A DNA stretch of 64,000 nt, taken from Lyophyllum atratum (lineage: Eukaryota; Basidiomycota; Agaricomycetes; Agaricales; Lyophyllaceae). This document shows positions 1 through 11,590 of this stretch, piece after piece. The DNA is taken from positions 434,001-498,000 of the forward strand of contig JACGCN010000020.1 in the NCBI GenBank assembly GCA_014905825.1, read 5' to 3'. Below the pieces are notes generated by a model that saw only the letters and a program-made list of their open reading frames with translations, searched no databases and was not told the origin of the DNA. Position 1 is the first letter of the stretch, and every line of letters starts with the position of its first letter. The position numbers and the translations under genes are program-made.

Positions 1-1058
1 GGGGACAGCACCCCTGCTGCATCTCCTTCTCCTTCCTCACATCCCTCTGCCCCACCCCTCCCATCCATCCACGGCCTCTCCCTCACTCGCCCCGGAAAAA
101 TCCTCCTCGTCGGCTCTGGACCTGGACACCCATCCCTCCTCACGCTCGCCACCCACACCGCCCTCACGAAAATGGCCGACCTCGTCCTCTCCGACAAACT
201 CGTCCCTGACGCGGTGCTGGCGCTCATACCAAAGACGGTCCAGGTGCGCATCGCAAAGAAGTTCCCGGGGAACGCGGAGGGGGCGCAAATGGATATGATG
301 GAAGCTGCCGTGGAGGCTGCAAGACAGGGCTTGACTGTCGTTCGCGTTCGTCTCCTCCTCATTCTTTCCCTCCCCTACTTATTCTGACGCTCTCTCCATT
401 CACGCAGTTGAAACAAGGCGACCCAGTAGTCTACGGCCGCGCCGGCGAAGAAGTCCTTTACTTCCGGCTGCACGGCTTCTCCCCCCTCGTCATCCCCGGC
501 GTCAGCTCCGCCCTCGCCGCCCCCACCTTCGCCGGGATCCCCGTCACGCAGCGCGGCGTCGCCGAGTCCTTCATGGTGTGCACCGGCGTCGGGCGCAGGG
601 GGAAGGAGGTGCAGCTGCCGGGCTACGAGAGGGCGAGGACGCTGGTGGTTTTGATGGGAGTTGCGAGGCTAGGGCAGGTCGTGCAGGCTTTGACTGCGGT
701 GGACGAAAAAGAAGGGAAGGTGGAGAAGGGAAGGAGGGAGGGTAAGGCGTACCCGCTGCACACGCCGATTGCGATTATAGAGCGGGCGTCGATGCCAGAC
801 CAGAGGATCGTATCGTCGACGCTCGCGGATGTGGTACGGGCGCTGGAGAGTGTGGGGGAGCAGAGGCCGCCGGGAATGATGATTATCGGGTGGGCTGTTT
901 TGGCGCTGTGGGGGAAGGGCGAGGTGGATGTCCTGGATGAGGGAGGTGAAAGTACGGATGAGGAGAGGGTGAAGAGGTGGTTGAGGGGCAGGAATGGTGA
1001 GGGCGCGAAGTGGAGGGTCAGTGAGGGTTTGGATGCTGGATGGGAGGATTTTAATTGA
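1..1058 (+). CDS. MET1: Uroporphyrinogen-III C-methyltransferase (siroheme synthase, MET1-like), 5'-partial
   Basis: This is the C-terminal tetrapyrrole-methylase domain that uses SAM to methylate uroporphyrinogen III on the way to siroheme, the cofactor of sulfite and nitrite reductases. The reading frame is open from base 1, so the N-terminus lies outside the window. Exon 1 runs to 345, a 62-nt intron spans 346-407, and exon 2 is 408-1058. The splice joins VVR to LKQGDPVVYGRAGEE, which restores the family motif VVRLKxGDPxxxGRxGEE. The glycine-rich SAM loop VGSGPGHPSLLTL lies near codons 38-50. VIPGVSSALAAPTFAGIPVTQRG is also typical. There are 331 visible residues and no frameshift. The C-terminal tail is more charged than bacterial CobA. 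The family assignment is strong; the gene symbol rests on fungal orthology. Confidence 0.88.
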
Positions 1059-1306
1059 TTTATAGGGTCGATATCTCTTGGGTGTCTGGTAAACTGCTTC
1101 GAAGATTCAAACTGGTAGCGATATGCGGATAGTGAACAACATTGACTAGGTCTCATTATTTGGAGAGTGTGAGTCGTATCATTATTACACATGTCTTTAA
1201 AACCTTGGATAGTGGCGAAGTAGGGAAGACGGATTTAGGCGTTTGTTCGTAAATTCCGCTCGGCCCGGTGGCGAGCCGAACTTCCCGTGTGGTGAAATCG
1301 AGTTCA

Positions 1307-2198
1307 ATGGATTTGTCTCCCCTCACCAAACAGCTCGACGAATTCCAGTTGATCAAGTGCTCTCTTCTCCCTGACGAACTTTTCACTTTTCTTGATGATG
1401 ATAAGATTTGGGATAACCTAACTGAGGCCCATACAGATGGTATCTCTTTCTCGAACCATCAAGTCCCAGTCTCTCCTGGCCGTATTCAGATAAAAGTCTT
1501 GGGTGCAAATGTCATTTTTGTTGTCGACATACCAACAAATTACGCGGGAAATATCGCAGAAACTCCTCCTACATTCACCGTGAAGGGCGACGAAATCAGC
1601 CGTGTTGAACAAGGTTGGTGGCAGAAGGTCATCGAAGAGAAATTGGAAGAGATCGCGGACACGGAGTGAGTGAAACTGCTATATGCTTTCGTTGTAACCG
1701 ATACGATCTCTCCGCAGGTACCCCATATACCAGTTGATATCGTTACACCTGCTTCCACTCGTTCACGAACAACTCGAATCGCTTCCTTCAGGGATCCCTA
1801 ATCTTGACCAGACAAGAGCCACATCACTGTCTCAGAAATATCATGCACTTCTTACCTCACACCATCTCATATCTCCCAACAAACGACGTTCTCTCCAAAA
1901 CTGGTCTGCATCTTTGTCAATATCAGGCTTCGCGAAGGTCGGCTATCCTGGCGTGATCTATGCACAAGGCCAAAAAGAGAATGTGGAGGAATTTGTCGAA
2001 AATATCAAGGCTATGCAGTGGCTGGCGCTGAAGGTCCGCTTCGTCGAGGAGCTACCAAAAAATGGAGCGGAAGATTCTCGGGAAAGAAAGTGGATCGAGT
2101 TTCAGAAAGTGGGTGAGGTGGTGGAAGAAATGCGACTGTTGGGCAGGGAACAGTTCATTGTTGAAATGGGCATTGGAAGCGTCGGAACTAATCGATGA
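1307..2198 (+). CDS. RWD-domain protein with C-terminal DUF1115 region (RWDD2-like)
   Basis: Two exons, 1307-1665 and 1718-2198, give 279 residues. The N-terminal half (about residues 5-115) looks like an RWD fold: it opens with QLDEFQLIKCSLLPDE and contains a proline pair (ETPPTFTV). The C-terminal half carries SISGFAKVGYPGVIYAQG and the ending EMRLLGREQFIVEMGIGS, matching the RWDD2/Prp3-C (DUF1115) module. ATG 1307 is chosen because the frame upstream offers only a GTG. The 52-nt intron (donor GTGAGT, acceptor CGCAG) completes a GAG codon. RWDD2 proteins have no firmly assigned biochemical role; RWD domains usually bind other proteins. The gene is co-oriented with the siroheme gene 248 nt upstream and converges on the first MATE gene, 130 nt away. 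Confidence 0.75.
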
Positions 2199-2328
2199 CA
2201 GCATGGCGGCTGGACCTACATGTCGATATCGCTTCTTTCGCGAGAAGAGGCAAACGATCTCGTATGTATGGTGATATATGTATGGTTGGTATCGCTTGAT
2301 CCTAACCTGACGGACCTGGTACAATCTT

Positions 2329-4668
2329 TCAGATGACGCTGCGGTCGTCTTCTACCCTCCGAAGATGCTCCTCTTCAGCGATACGCTCCATTACTTTCAC
2401 CACCTCGCGATTCCAATCTGTCCTTAAGCACAACACAGTCCCGACTATGGAGCAGTATATTAGAGCTGCTGCGAGGCCCGTCCATAATCCATGTAGGCCT
2501 AGATTCCAGCGGAATGCTAACCAGACCCCGAGAGGAAGCCCTGTATAAGACTGTCATCGATATCACTCTGGCCTGATACCAGAAAAAACCTTTACCAATC
2601 ACGTAGAAAGCACTGCATCGACTTCAGTTAGCAATCCAGAATCCCATCCAGTCTAGTGAAGACTTGCCTCGTATTGAGCAGAGCGGTGATCGACTGACTT
2701 GACCGAACATGTGACATGTGAGTGAGTTTCTGGCTGAGATCATGCTAAACACTTGCCTGCATGCCCCGTGTCCTCAGCACTGCTGCTGTTACTGTAGCGT
2801 TTGCATCGACCACTTGAAAGAATGCAATAACTGGGATGACCGATGCAACAAGGGTTATAACCTCTGCCCAAGCAACTATTTGTCAGTCGACTCGTATGAC
2901 GGGTTGATGAGGCAATGCGCAAACCTGGGTCATCGTTGAACATTTTACCCCATGAATGACGGAAGCTCAAGTACGTGATGCTGGGTGTTCCATGCATCAA
3001 CCGGAGTAGTCGAAGGAATACTGATGTCGACGAACCTGGTCATCAGTGAGATTATCAATGCGAGCGTGAGCGATGCGTTTACCGCCACGCCAGCTCTTTT
3101 GGGGTTCTTTACTCCCAGTAGATGTCCTACGCTGTGGAAAGTCTGTCTTAAAAATATAAGTAGTGTTTCGATTCAAACCACCCACCGAGTTGATGTGGCG
3201 CTGGACAGCGAAAATGCGGCTTGAAAAGTTGTGGCAGATGACGTTATCAGAATGGACTGGGAAGCTAGGGCGACGGGACCGAGACTGTGGATCAAAGAGT
3301 TGGTATGGTCAGGAAACCTCTGAGGTTTTCAGCTATAGGCAAATCGTACAAGGATGCAGCAAGTCCTATGAATTCCCAAGCCCACCACCTGGACGCGGTT
3401 TCTCCTACGCAAGGACCTCGATCAATATCCCGAAAAATGCAACGTTCGAGATGCTCACCAATTCCTGCAATCCCTAGCCGCGTCACCAGGCCAAGATTGG
3501 TGAACATTTGGGTTGAAATGGGATGCCATGCTTTCCTTGGTGCGAAGTATACACCATAGAGAACCGACGCTAGGGAAATGAGGTTGAACGATATGGCGGT
3601 GGCCATTGGAGCACCGATGAAACCAAGGCGGACAGGTTCAGGTCCCCAAACCAGGGTATAGTTGAGCAGTAAATTGATGGGTGCTACGAAGAGATTGATT
3701 CGGGTTTGCAGGAAGAACAGGCCTTGAGATAGACAACGTTTGAATGAATACAGTTTGACTTGTTAACACTTGATGGATGTACCTTGAGATTGGAAGTACC
3801 GTCTGTCGAGTTAGGATGTCAATATTTGCGGAAATCCCAGGTTTAAGACGAAGTGTTCACCGACTGACGGCATTGAAAGCGATAGCTGCAGAAAAAGGCT
3901 ACGTGTCAAGCATAGAATCCTCCGCAGTAGGAGAAACTCACCTGGTAGTCCCAAAGAAAACCAACGAAGATATAGTGATGCGAGATGCGCGACTTCCGGG
4001 TCTTGCTTCAGAATTAGTAGGATTTGTTCTGCGTTGAACCAGACGAGGTAGATGGGCTGCGTGCACAAGGATTAACCAGCAGGCGAGGATATGTATCAAC
4101 AGGACTCACGAGCAAAGCGATGAACATTATGACAGCTAAAGCCATATAAGGTATGGTACGTCAGATGACAAGGAGAACATTCTCATACTGGCACTCACAC
4201 GTCCGCTGAGCCCAAATGCCAACGAGATGAGGTTGAGAGGACGTATACGCTGAAGGAAGTAATGTGTCCAACGCGCTCGCAAGCCCTTGGAGGACGCTAG
4301 CACCGGTCACGCTGCCTGTGAGCGATGCGAGGCTGATGGCTGCAAGTGCCTTTGTCGATAAATGGCCGACCGAAATGACCGGAACGACTACCAGGCTGAA
4401 TTCCAGAAGTTGCGATCTGATGAAAGATGCCGCAACGTTTGAAAAGCAGCCATGTGTGTCGTTAGAGGGCCACTCACCCGAACGCAGGCAGCGCATAGGC
4501 AGCAATAGCATGCATTTCTTGCCAAAACATCGTTGCAGTTTTAAGGTCCTCGTACTTGAATACGCAATTGGCATGCTCGCTAACAGTAGTGAGAGGAGTA
4601 GCTTCTGTCGCACCGGAACCAGCATGGCCATCAGCGTCCTCTGCATGGGAAAGCTCGCCACGGGGCAT
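2329..4668 (-). CDS. MATE-family multidrug/toxin extrusion transporter, copy 1
   Basis: Multi-exon gene for a 12-helix MATE exporter, a cation-coupled antiporter of the plasma or vacuolar membrane. Start MPRGELSHAEDADGH at 4668. The first helix follows TMFWQEM. Exon 2 encodes SQLLEFSLVVVPVISVGHL and SALDTLLPSAYTSSQP, both MATE signatures. Later exons encode QPIYLVWFNAEQILLILKQDPEVA, the AWHPISTQMFTNLG block, LGPVALASQSILITSSATTF and GHLLGVKNPKRAGVA. The last exon encodes LPLGVWLAFRWNLGLHGLW and RTDWNREVVKVMERI, ending at TGA 2329-2331. I found no internal stop once introns are removed, so this copy appears functional. Where copies 2 and 3 have an acidic dileucine (ETTPLL, ESTPLL), this one reads EATPLT. 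Exon borders are approximate. Confidence 0.85.
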
Positions 4669-5343
4669 AGTGAATGGGATGATCACAATGGTGATAAACA
4701 GAGACGTCGGGGGACGCACCTTTATGTAAAACAGCTTCCAGTGAGCTTTATGGAGAACGTCACCCAGTGGACGCGTCAGCGTTGTCAAACTATTCTTAAC
4801 GCGAGCGAGGAGAACGGACACGCGTACTGAGACGTAACTTTACCATGGGCGCATTCCTCGAGACCACATGACACGAAGCAACGTGTATCATATGCATGTC
4901 AATCGCACTTGGCTTCGGGATCCCGTTCCAGGATTGGCGGAATCGTCGGGATAAGCATTCGGGATGGGATACAGAAAAGAAGCTTTGAGGGTTGAGGGTT
5001 GAGGCGACCGGCATCGTGCGATCGTAGCTTGATGAGTTCAAAGTTGTGAATGGTGAAGGGTAGGAAAAGGAGAATAAGGGATGTCAACATTCTATTACAT
5101 ATCAAATGCAATCAAATCAAATCGAAGAGCCCAGTGAAAATTCAAGACGATCGGCGGACGCGACCGCGATCGGGATTGGGATGCGCACCACCACCACCAC
5201 CACAACGTCACTGCCACCTTCCCTCCTCCGGTGCCTCAGCATCCCTGGGCAGCCTTGTGCGCACACCACGGTGCAATAAACCGGTCCGCCATCACGACGA
5301 AGCCGTCGCTGTAGGTCATCCGGCACGTCCGTGCGGTGAGAAA
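4669..5343. other. Intergenic spacer upstream of MATE copy 1
   Basis: About 675 nt between the start of copy 1 and the stop of copy 2. It should contain the promoter of copy 1. It has an A/G-rich stretch near 5040-5110 and CAC-repeat coding-like noise near 5188-5206. I see no supported gene, RNA or clear regulatory box. Confidence 0.5.
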
Positions 5344-7690
5344 TTAAGACGTCGTGACAGAGCTGGATTCCTCTTCGTCCACTAGCTTCCGGAGCCTGGC
5401 CTCCTGCGCAATGCGGTCTTGCACTTTGATCACTTCGAAATTCCAATCAGTTCTGAAGCATAAGATGGTCCCGACGACGGAGCAGTAAAGCAGAGCCACG
5501 GTGATGCCGATCCACAGGCCAGTAAGGCCCATGTTCCATCTGAATGCAAGCCAAATGCCGAGCGGGAGGCCTGGTACAAACGTGAGCGGAGCTTCGGGGC
5601 ACTTGACCTGACAGTGCACTGACCAACCACATAATATGCGCTTCAAGGGAAGGTCCGTCACTGACAAAATTCACAATATTTGGAGGGCTCACCTGATATT
5701 CAAAAGGGCGCCAATGAACTGGAGGCAACAAAATCGGTCAGCTTATCCACGACCTGGCTGTGGTGAATTACCTGTTTGCCCCTGGTCCTCAGCACTGCTC
5801 CCGTCACGGATGAATTACTATCCACTATTTGGAAAAGTGCAAGCACTGGTAACACGGATGAGACAATTACAACAACCTCTGTAATTGAGTCCACGGATGT
5901 GAGTATTCAGGCCGATAGATAGCAGCCTCAAAAGTTACCTGGATCGCTGTTGAACATATGTGCCCATGATTTGCGGAAAATCATATACATGAAGCTGTGA
6001 TATCTCACGTCAGCGACGGCTCGATAGCGAAATTGGAGGGGAGAGACCTAAGCATAGTCGATACGATCAAGGCATACAAAAGGGATGCTTTTGCCGCCAC
6101 GCCGGATCGTCTGGCATTCTTCTCACCCAGAAGATTACCAACACTAACAAGAACGTCAGATGGAAATAGGGACAATATATGTTACACTCACCGAATAGCT
6201 GTAGCATTTGAGAGCGCATAACCAGTTTGGAAGGTCGTGGTAGCTGAAGTGAGAAGAATTGACTGAGCCGCAAGAGGAATCGGTCCAAGGCTACACGGAA
6301 GCGGTCAGCACTATTGACCTAGAAGGTTTTTGATGACTGTACAAAGATGCAGCAAGGGCCAACAGCTCCCAAGCCCACCACTCTGTCGCTGATTGTCCTA
6401 TTTTATCGTCGTGGGTCAGCGACCATGTAAATCAGGATCAGCATAGGGCTCACCTATGCCAGAGAGACCTAGACGGACCAGGATCCCTAGATTGGTGAAC
6501 ATTTTTGAAGAAATGGGATGCCAAGCCTTGTGAGATATCATATATGTCCCATAGAACAGGGAGATAATGGAAACAAGGTAAAAGGAAATAACGGTGGAGA
6601 TCGGGGCACCAATAAATCCTAGTCGAGTAGACTCAGGCCCCCATACTGCAATCATCGTCAGTCTCACGCTGTATTATAGATGAATGAGGCAAACAAACCA
6701 AGTAGATAGTTCAGCAGCACATTTATAGGAGCGACAATGAGCATTATCCGGGTTTGAACTCCAAAAAGACCTATACACATATCTATTAGAATCACCAGAG
6801 ATGAGATTTGATAAATGATCCTACCTTGGGACTGGAAGTATCGCCTGTCGGTTCGATAAGTGGCTATAGATAAGCGGAATCAAGTGTCGCGTACCGAGCA
6901 ATACTATTGAAGCCAGCGGCTATAACAGAGAGAAGATTTGAGTTAGGTTTGAGGATCGCAAATCATAGCAACGGTCGGAACCTGGCAAGCCCAAACAAAG
7001 GTAATGCAAATATAGCGCAGCAAGTCTAGCGATTTCGGGATCTTGTTTTAAAGACAGTAAAACTTTTTCTGCGTTAGACCATAGCAAGAAGATTGGCTGC
7101 ACGGCCGTTGCGAAAGTTGATCAGAACCATTTCCGAACAGGATATATTGGCTCACGATTAGCGCCCCAACCACTACAACACCTTGCAATGAGAGTAAAAT
7201 CAGTACTTGAGCCAAGCTATTATGACAATCTTACGAACTCATGCGCTGTGCCCATAGACCCACAAGCTCTGGATGGGAGGATGTATACGCCGATGGGAGC
7301 AGAGTATCCAACGCGCTCGTAAGTCCATAGATCATGCTCATACCAGTGACGTTTGCTGTCATCGCGCCTAAGCTGACTGCCGCCAGAGAAGAGCTGGAGA
7401 TGTGGCCAACGGAAACTACCTCCACGACGATAAGGCTGAATTCCAAGAGTTGCGATCTGTATCACGAAATTATGAGCTCCAATGTAAGACCCACAAAGGG
7501 GTTGTACGTACCCAAGAACAGGCAGCGCGAATCGAGTAAGCGTCCACATCTCTTGCCAGAACATAGTCGACGTGGTTGTATCTTCACAAACATCTGAACC
7601 GTCGTCGGTCGCATGGGAAAGTAAGGGAGTCGTTTCCATTGCGCTTGAGCCCCCAGAATCCAACGTTGAGGAATGTTCGCTAGCGTCCAT
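5344..7690 (-). CDS. MATE-family multidrug/toxin extrusion transporter, copy 2
   Basis: Second copy of the tandem array, with the same exon architecture and size as its neighbours. Start MDASEHSSTLDSGG at 7690; stop TAA at 5344-5346. The first intron donor GTACGT near 7506 splices PVLG to SQLLEFSLIVVEVVSVGHI. Further blocks are SALDTLLPSAYTSSHPELV, QPIFLLWSNAEKVLLSLKQDP, KAWHPISSKMFTNLGILVRLG, VGNLLGEKNARRSGVAA and, at the C-terminus, WLAFRWNMGLTGLWIGITVA then CFRTDWNFEVIKVQDRI. The N-terminal tail carries ETTPLL, a fit to the [DE]xxxL[LI] adaptor-binding signal, which suggests but does not prove vacuolar or endosomal sorting. The substrate cannot be read from sequence. All expected blocks are present without stops. 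Confidence 0.87.
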
Positions 7691-8671
7691 GTCTCGCTAC
7701 GCAATAACGAGCGTGGGTTGAAGCAGACAAAGTTGGAGCATGCAGAACATGATGGAATGGTTTTAACAGGCACGAGCCGGCGTTGACTGCGGACCGCAGT
7801 CAGTCGCTTCCACTAATTCCTTCGAGGATAGTCCGATTGATCAAGGGTTTAAGGGACCGTATGATGTTACTTACTTGTCTGCAGCACGATTGATCCGGGC
7901 GCGTTGCCTACTTACACTGATCCATCGTGGAACCAGCAGTCTCCGTGCGAGAATCACCCCATCCTCAGGCGTCGAACGCCAACAAAATTCCCACTGCTCC
8001 AAAGGAACTCCGTCGTATGCGCTGTCGGACGTAGTTGCATTATCCGTGTCACGGCAAGACGTACGAAGAGTTTTCTGCAAGTCAGAGATATGGAGATATT
8101 CGAGGATGGGTCAAAGGTCTGTTCGGCAATCAGACCTGGCTCAGGTTCAGAAGGGTTTAGAGCCAAGTCTTCTTACGGTAACGTCGATACCATGTGAGGA
8201 TAACGGAGGCTGCTGGCCGTGTGTGGTTTTTGTTATCTACAGAGATATGATCTTGGATCTTATCTAAAATCAAAATGCTCAACCCCGAGTCACCGACTTG
8301 AGGACATCTTCAATCCTAAATTTTACTTCCACCAAGAAGGACATGTCTCGATATCGAGCTCCCTGAACACGTTGTCTCATGATACTCCCCTTACAACATG
8401 CCAAAATCAGTTTTTGCCTCCTTTCTTGGCATCGTTTTCCCTTCCAATCACTCACGACCTGTAAATATACCTTACTCCTCCCACGTCCCCTTCTATGGGT
8501 GATGTTATTCATGCTCTTGGGGATTCGCCTGATCTGGAAATATTCAAACTCGATGTGGACAGAGTTAATCTTCCACCCGCGATCTCTGTCAAGTGCTCGT
8601 CGTCGTCATCGGCGTGCACTATCCAAGATCCATCACGTCCCAAACTTCGCATGAAAGGCTTAGATTCAAGG
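7691..8671. other. Intergenic spacer upstream of MATE copy 2
   Basis: About 980 nt between copies 2 and 3. The open frames here are short, lack conserved blocks and do not splice into MATE sequence. It presumably holds the copy-2 promoter. I see no RNA gene or repeat. Confidence 0.5.
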
Positions 8672-11058
8672 TCAAAATGTCAGACGAAGCGAGTCATTCT
8701 CCTCGTCACCCGCCTTCCGAAGCCTCTCTTCCTCCTTGAGGCGCTCAACCACCTTCGCTACCTCAACATCCCAATCGGTCCTGTAACACAACGTAGTGCC
8801 AATCACAGCGCAGTACGTCAGCGCCACCGCCAGTCCTGTCCAAAGCCCGTGAAGACCCATTCCCCAGCGGAATGCAAGCCATATGCCGAGCGGAAGCCCT
8901 GTGGAAAAAGGTTGAACGTGTTAATGATAGGCTAGGGAGGTGTTGGAGGAGAAGGTCTACCGATGATGTAGTATGCGCTTAGGAAGGAAATGCGATAACC
9001 TCAGCGACACGTTGGGATCCTGATGGTATAGTGCCTTACCTGATGTTCAATAACGCGCCTATGAACTTTTGGCCAACGTCAGCGCATTCCCATAGGGCGG
9101 ACAGCATTCTGATATACCTGCTCACCCCTCGCCCTCAAAATACCCCCAGTTATGGATGCATTACCGTCTACGACCTGGAATAGAGCGATAAGAGGGATGA
9201 CTGAGGCCACGAGAGCCATAACATCTTATGTTCACCCCAACCATTAGATCTGAACCCTTGAAGCCGTGGGTAATACTCGCCTGGATCATTCGTGAACATG
9301 TGGGCCCAAGAGTTCCGGAAAACAAGGTATATGGCGCTAACAGTTCCGTCTCAACGAAGATGTCTGGTTGTGTATGTATATCAGGACGAACCTTATCATC
9401 AAAGAATTAATGAAAGCTATCACAATCGACGCGCTTGCTGCCACACCTGCTCTTCGCGCGTTCTTTTCGCCCAGAAGATTCCCGACGCTACGGACATGTC
9501 GGTATGAGACTCCAGAAGCATAGGTGGAATGAAGTCACCTACCGAATCGACGTGGCACTTGACAGGGCGTATGTGGATTGGAAGGTCGTGGCGGACGACG
9601 TGATGAGGATTGATTGTGATGCGAGGGTCAAAGGACCAAGGCTGTCAGAAATTAATTCGTGTCAGAGATGAGAGCCTTCCTCGATGCGAGCCAGTGGGCA
9701 TTGATCATACAAGGAAGCAGCAAGCGCAATTAACTCCCAAGCCCACCATTCCGACGCCATCTGTCCTGCGAAGAGCGACAGGTTAGCTAGAACCTTTGGC
9801 GTGTATGACATACGACTAACCTATTCCGGATAGGCCAAGGCGTGCTAAAACCCCGAGGTTGGTGAACATTTTGGAGGAGATGGGATGCCAGGCATTCCTT
9901 GGAGCGAAATATACCCCGTATACTATCGAAAGGATAGAAATTAGTGTGAAAGAGATTGATGTTGCGATTGGAGCGCCGATGAAGCCCAAGCGAGTTGATG
10001 GGGGTCCCCACACTGCGTATTTAGTTACTTTGAATACGAGTGAGAGATCTGAAGGAAGAAACAACAGACCGAGAATGTAGTTTAGAAGTACATTGATGGG
10101 GGCGACGATCAGCATGATCTGGTTTTGGAGAGAGAATAGACCTGTAGACGTGAGGACCACCTATCATTGAGCAATGTCCAGCTTCATTTCTCGACGCAAA
10201 TTACCTTGCGATTGGAAATACCGCCTGTTCAGACGCCTTTCAGCTTTGGCACTACTTCACAATTGTATGACACGTACCGGCTGACGCAGTTGAAAGCAAA
10301 CGCTTCAGGAAGGGGAAGAAGGGTCAGTATACACTAGATCCCGATGAAGAAGGAGATCTTGATACGAACCTGGCAGACCGATAGAAAACCATCGCAAGTA
10401 TAAGGCTGCGAGTCTTGCAATCTCCGGGTCTTGCTTTAATGTTAGAAGGATTCTTTCCGCCTTGAACCAGATAGCGAAAATAGGCTGAAAGGGCGCATAT
10501 AGTCGATATACATGCTAGCTATAGAAATAATGCAGTTGATACTCACCAGCAGCGCGAACGCTACCACAACCGCTGCAGTCTACGATTCAATGTTTCATTC
10601 TGCCCAAAAAGCAAAAGAAACTCACTCATGCGCTGGGTCCAGAGCCCTACGAGCTCTGGTTGAGGGGAAGTAAAGGCAGACGGGAGCAACGTGTCCAATG
10701 CGCTTGTGAGTCCTTGAAGCATACCGAGGCCGGTAACGCTCGCGGTCATTGATCCCAAGCTGGCGGCCGCCAGAGAAGCAGTTGATATATGGCCGACGGA
10801 TACGACCTCGACAACGATAAGGCTAAACTCCAGGAGTTGCGATCTATTTCACCGTGGTCAATATTTATTGTACCCCTGCGATATATGGGACGGTACGAAC
10901 GCGAAAACTGGCAAAGCATATTTTGGAATTGTGCGCATTTCCTGCCAGAATATGGTTATTCTGCTTTCTTCTTCCTTGGAATCCGGACTGGCGTCTTGAG
11001 TAGGCGCCAACAAAGGGGTGGATTCCGACGCGTTGGGTCCAACATCGCGGTATTCCAT
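8672..11058 (-). CDS. MATE-family multidrug/toxin extrusion transporter, copy 3
   Basis: Third tandem copy. Start MEYRDVGPNASESTPLLAPT at 11058; stop TGA at 8672-8674. The first splice joins PVFA to SQLLEFSLIVVEVVSVGHIS. Exon blocks in order: SALDTLLPSAFTSPQPELV, QPIFAIWFKAERILLTLKQDP, LQNQIMLIVAPINVLLNYILG, AWHPISSKMFTNLGVLARLG, LGPLTLASQSILITSSATTF, VGNLLGEKNARRAGVAASAS, NSWAHMFTNDP, then MGLHGLWTGLAVALTYCAV and YRTDWDVEVAKVVERLKEE. The cytosolic C-tail is acidic/basic and helical. The N-terminal ESTPLL (11008-11025) is an acidic dileucine. It is divergent from the aminotransferase gene, whose start is 532 nt away; the two may share regulation. MATE family membership is firm; substrate unknown. 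Confidence 0.87.
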
Positions 11059-11590
11059 GGCTGAGCCGTCCTAGCTAGAGGCGTGCAGAGAACCGAAAGA
11101 TAAGCTTGAGCTCGAGGGGGAGTACTTGTTAAAGACTCAGAGTTGGCGGACCCGGAGGAAAGCGATAATTCGTGATGACATGGAAGCGAAAAAGCGGACC
11201 TGATCTGTATGTATGGAGATGTATGGCCTGCCAGATCTAAGCGCGTCCGATGCCCTAGGTTAGAAACGTTATTATTGCTTATCACTGCCAGCGTTGAATA
11301 TTTGGATGTCGAATATTGGATATTGGATGTAAGGCGTTCAGCATCAAAGGCGCTCCTTCGAAGACGTCGAAGGTGACCTTACTTGGGAGGAGCAAACTCG
11401 ACGTGATTGCCAGTTCAAAAGGCTCGAGGGCAAAACGTGAGTCAAGTCCAAATCCAAATCGAGTCATACTTGGATCGCCGGGTCGTCGGATCGCTCGGGC
11501 CGCGGAATACCAGATGTCAACCGTCCTCCTCCTTTGCCAGTGACGTCTCTCGCCGTCGAGGTTTGTATCGAACTCCATCGTTCATTTGCA
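11059..11590. promoter_or_regulatory. Divergent spacer between MATE copy 3 and the aminotransferase
   Basis: 532 nt separate two start codons pointing away from each other, so both promoters must lie here. The only visible oddity is an AT-rich tandem-like stretch, GTCGAATATTGGATATTGGATGT, near 11308-11330 (two overlapping ATATTGGAT units). No clear TATA box is placed confidently. Confidence 0.4.
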
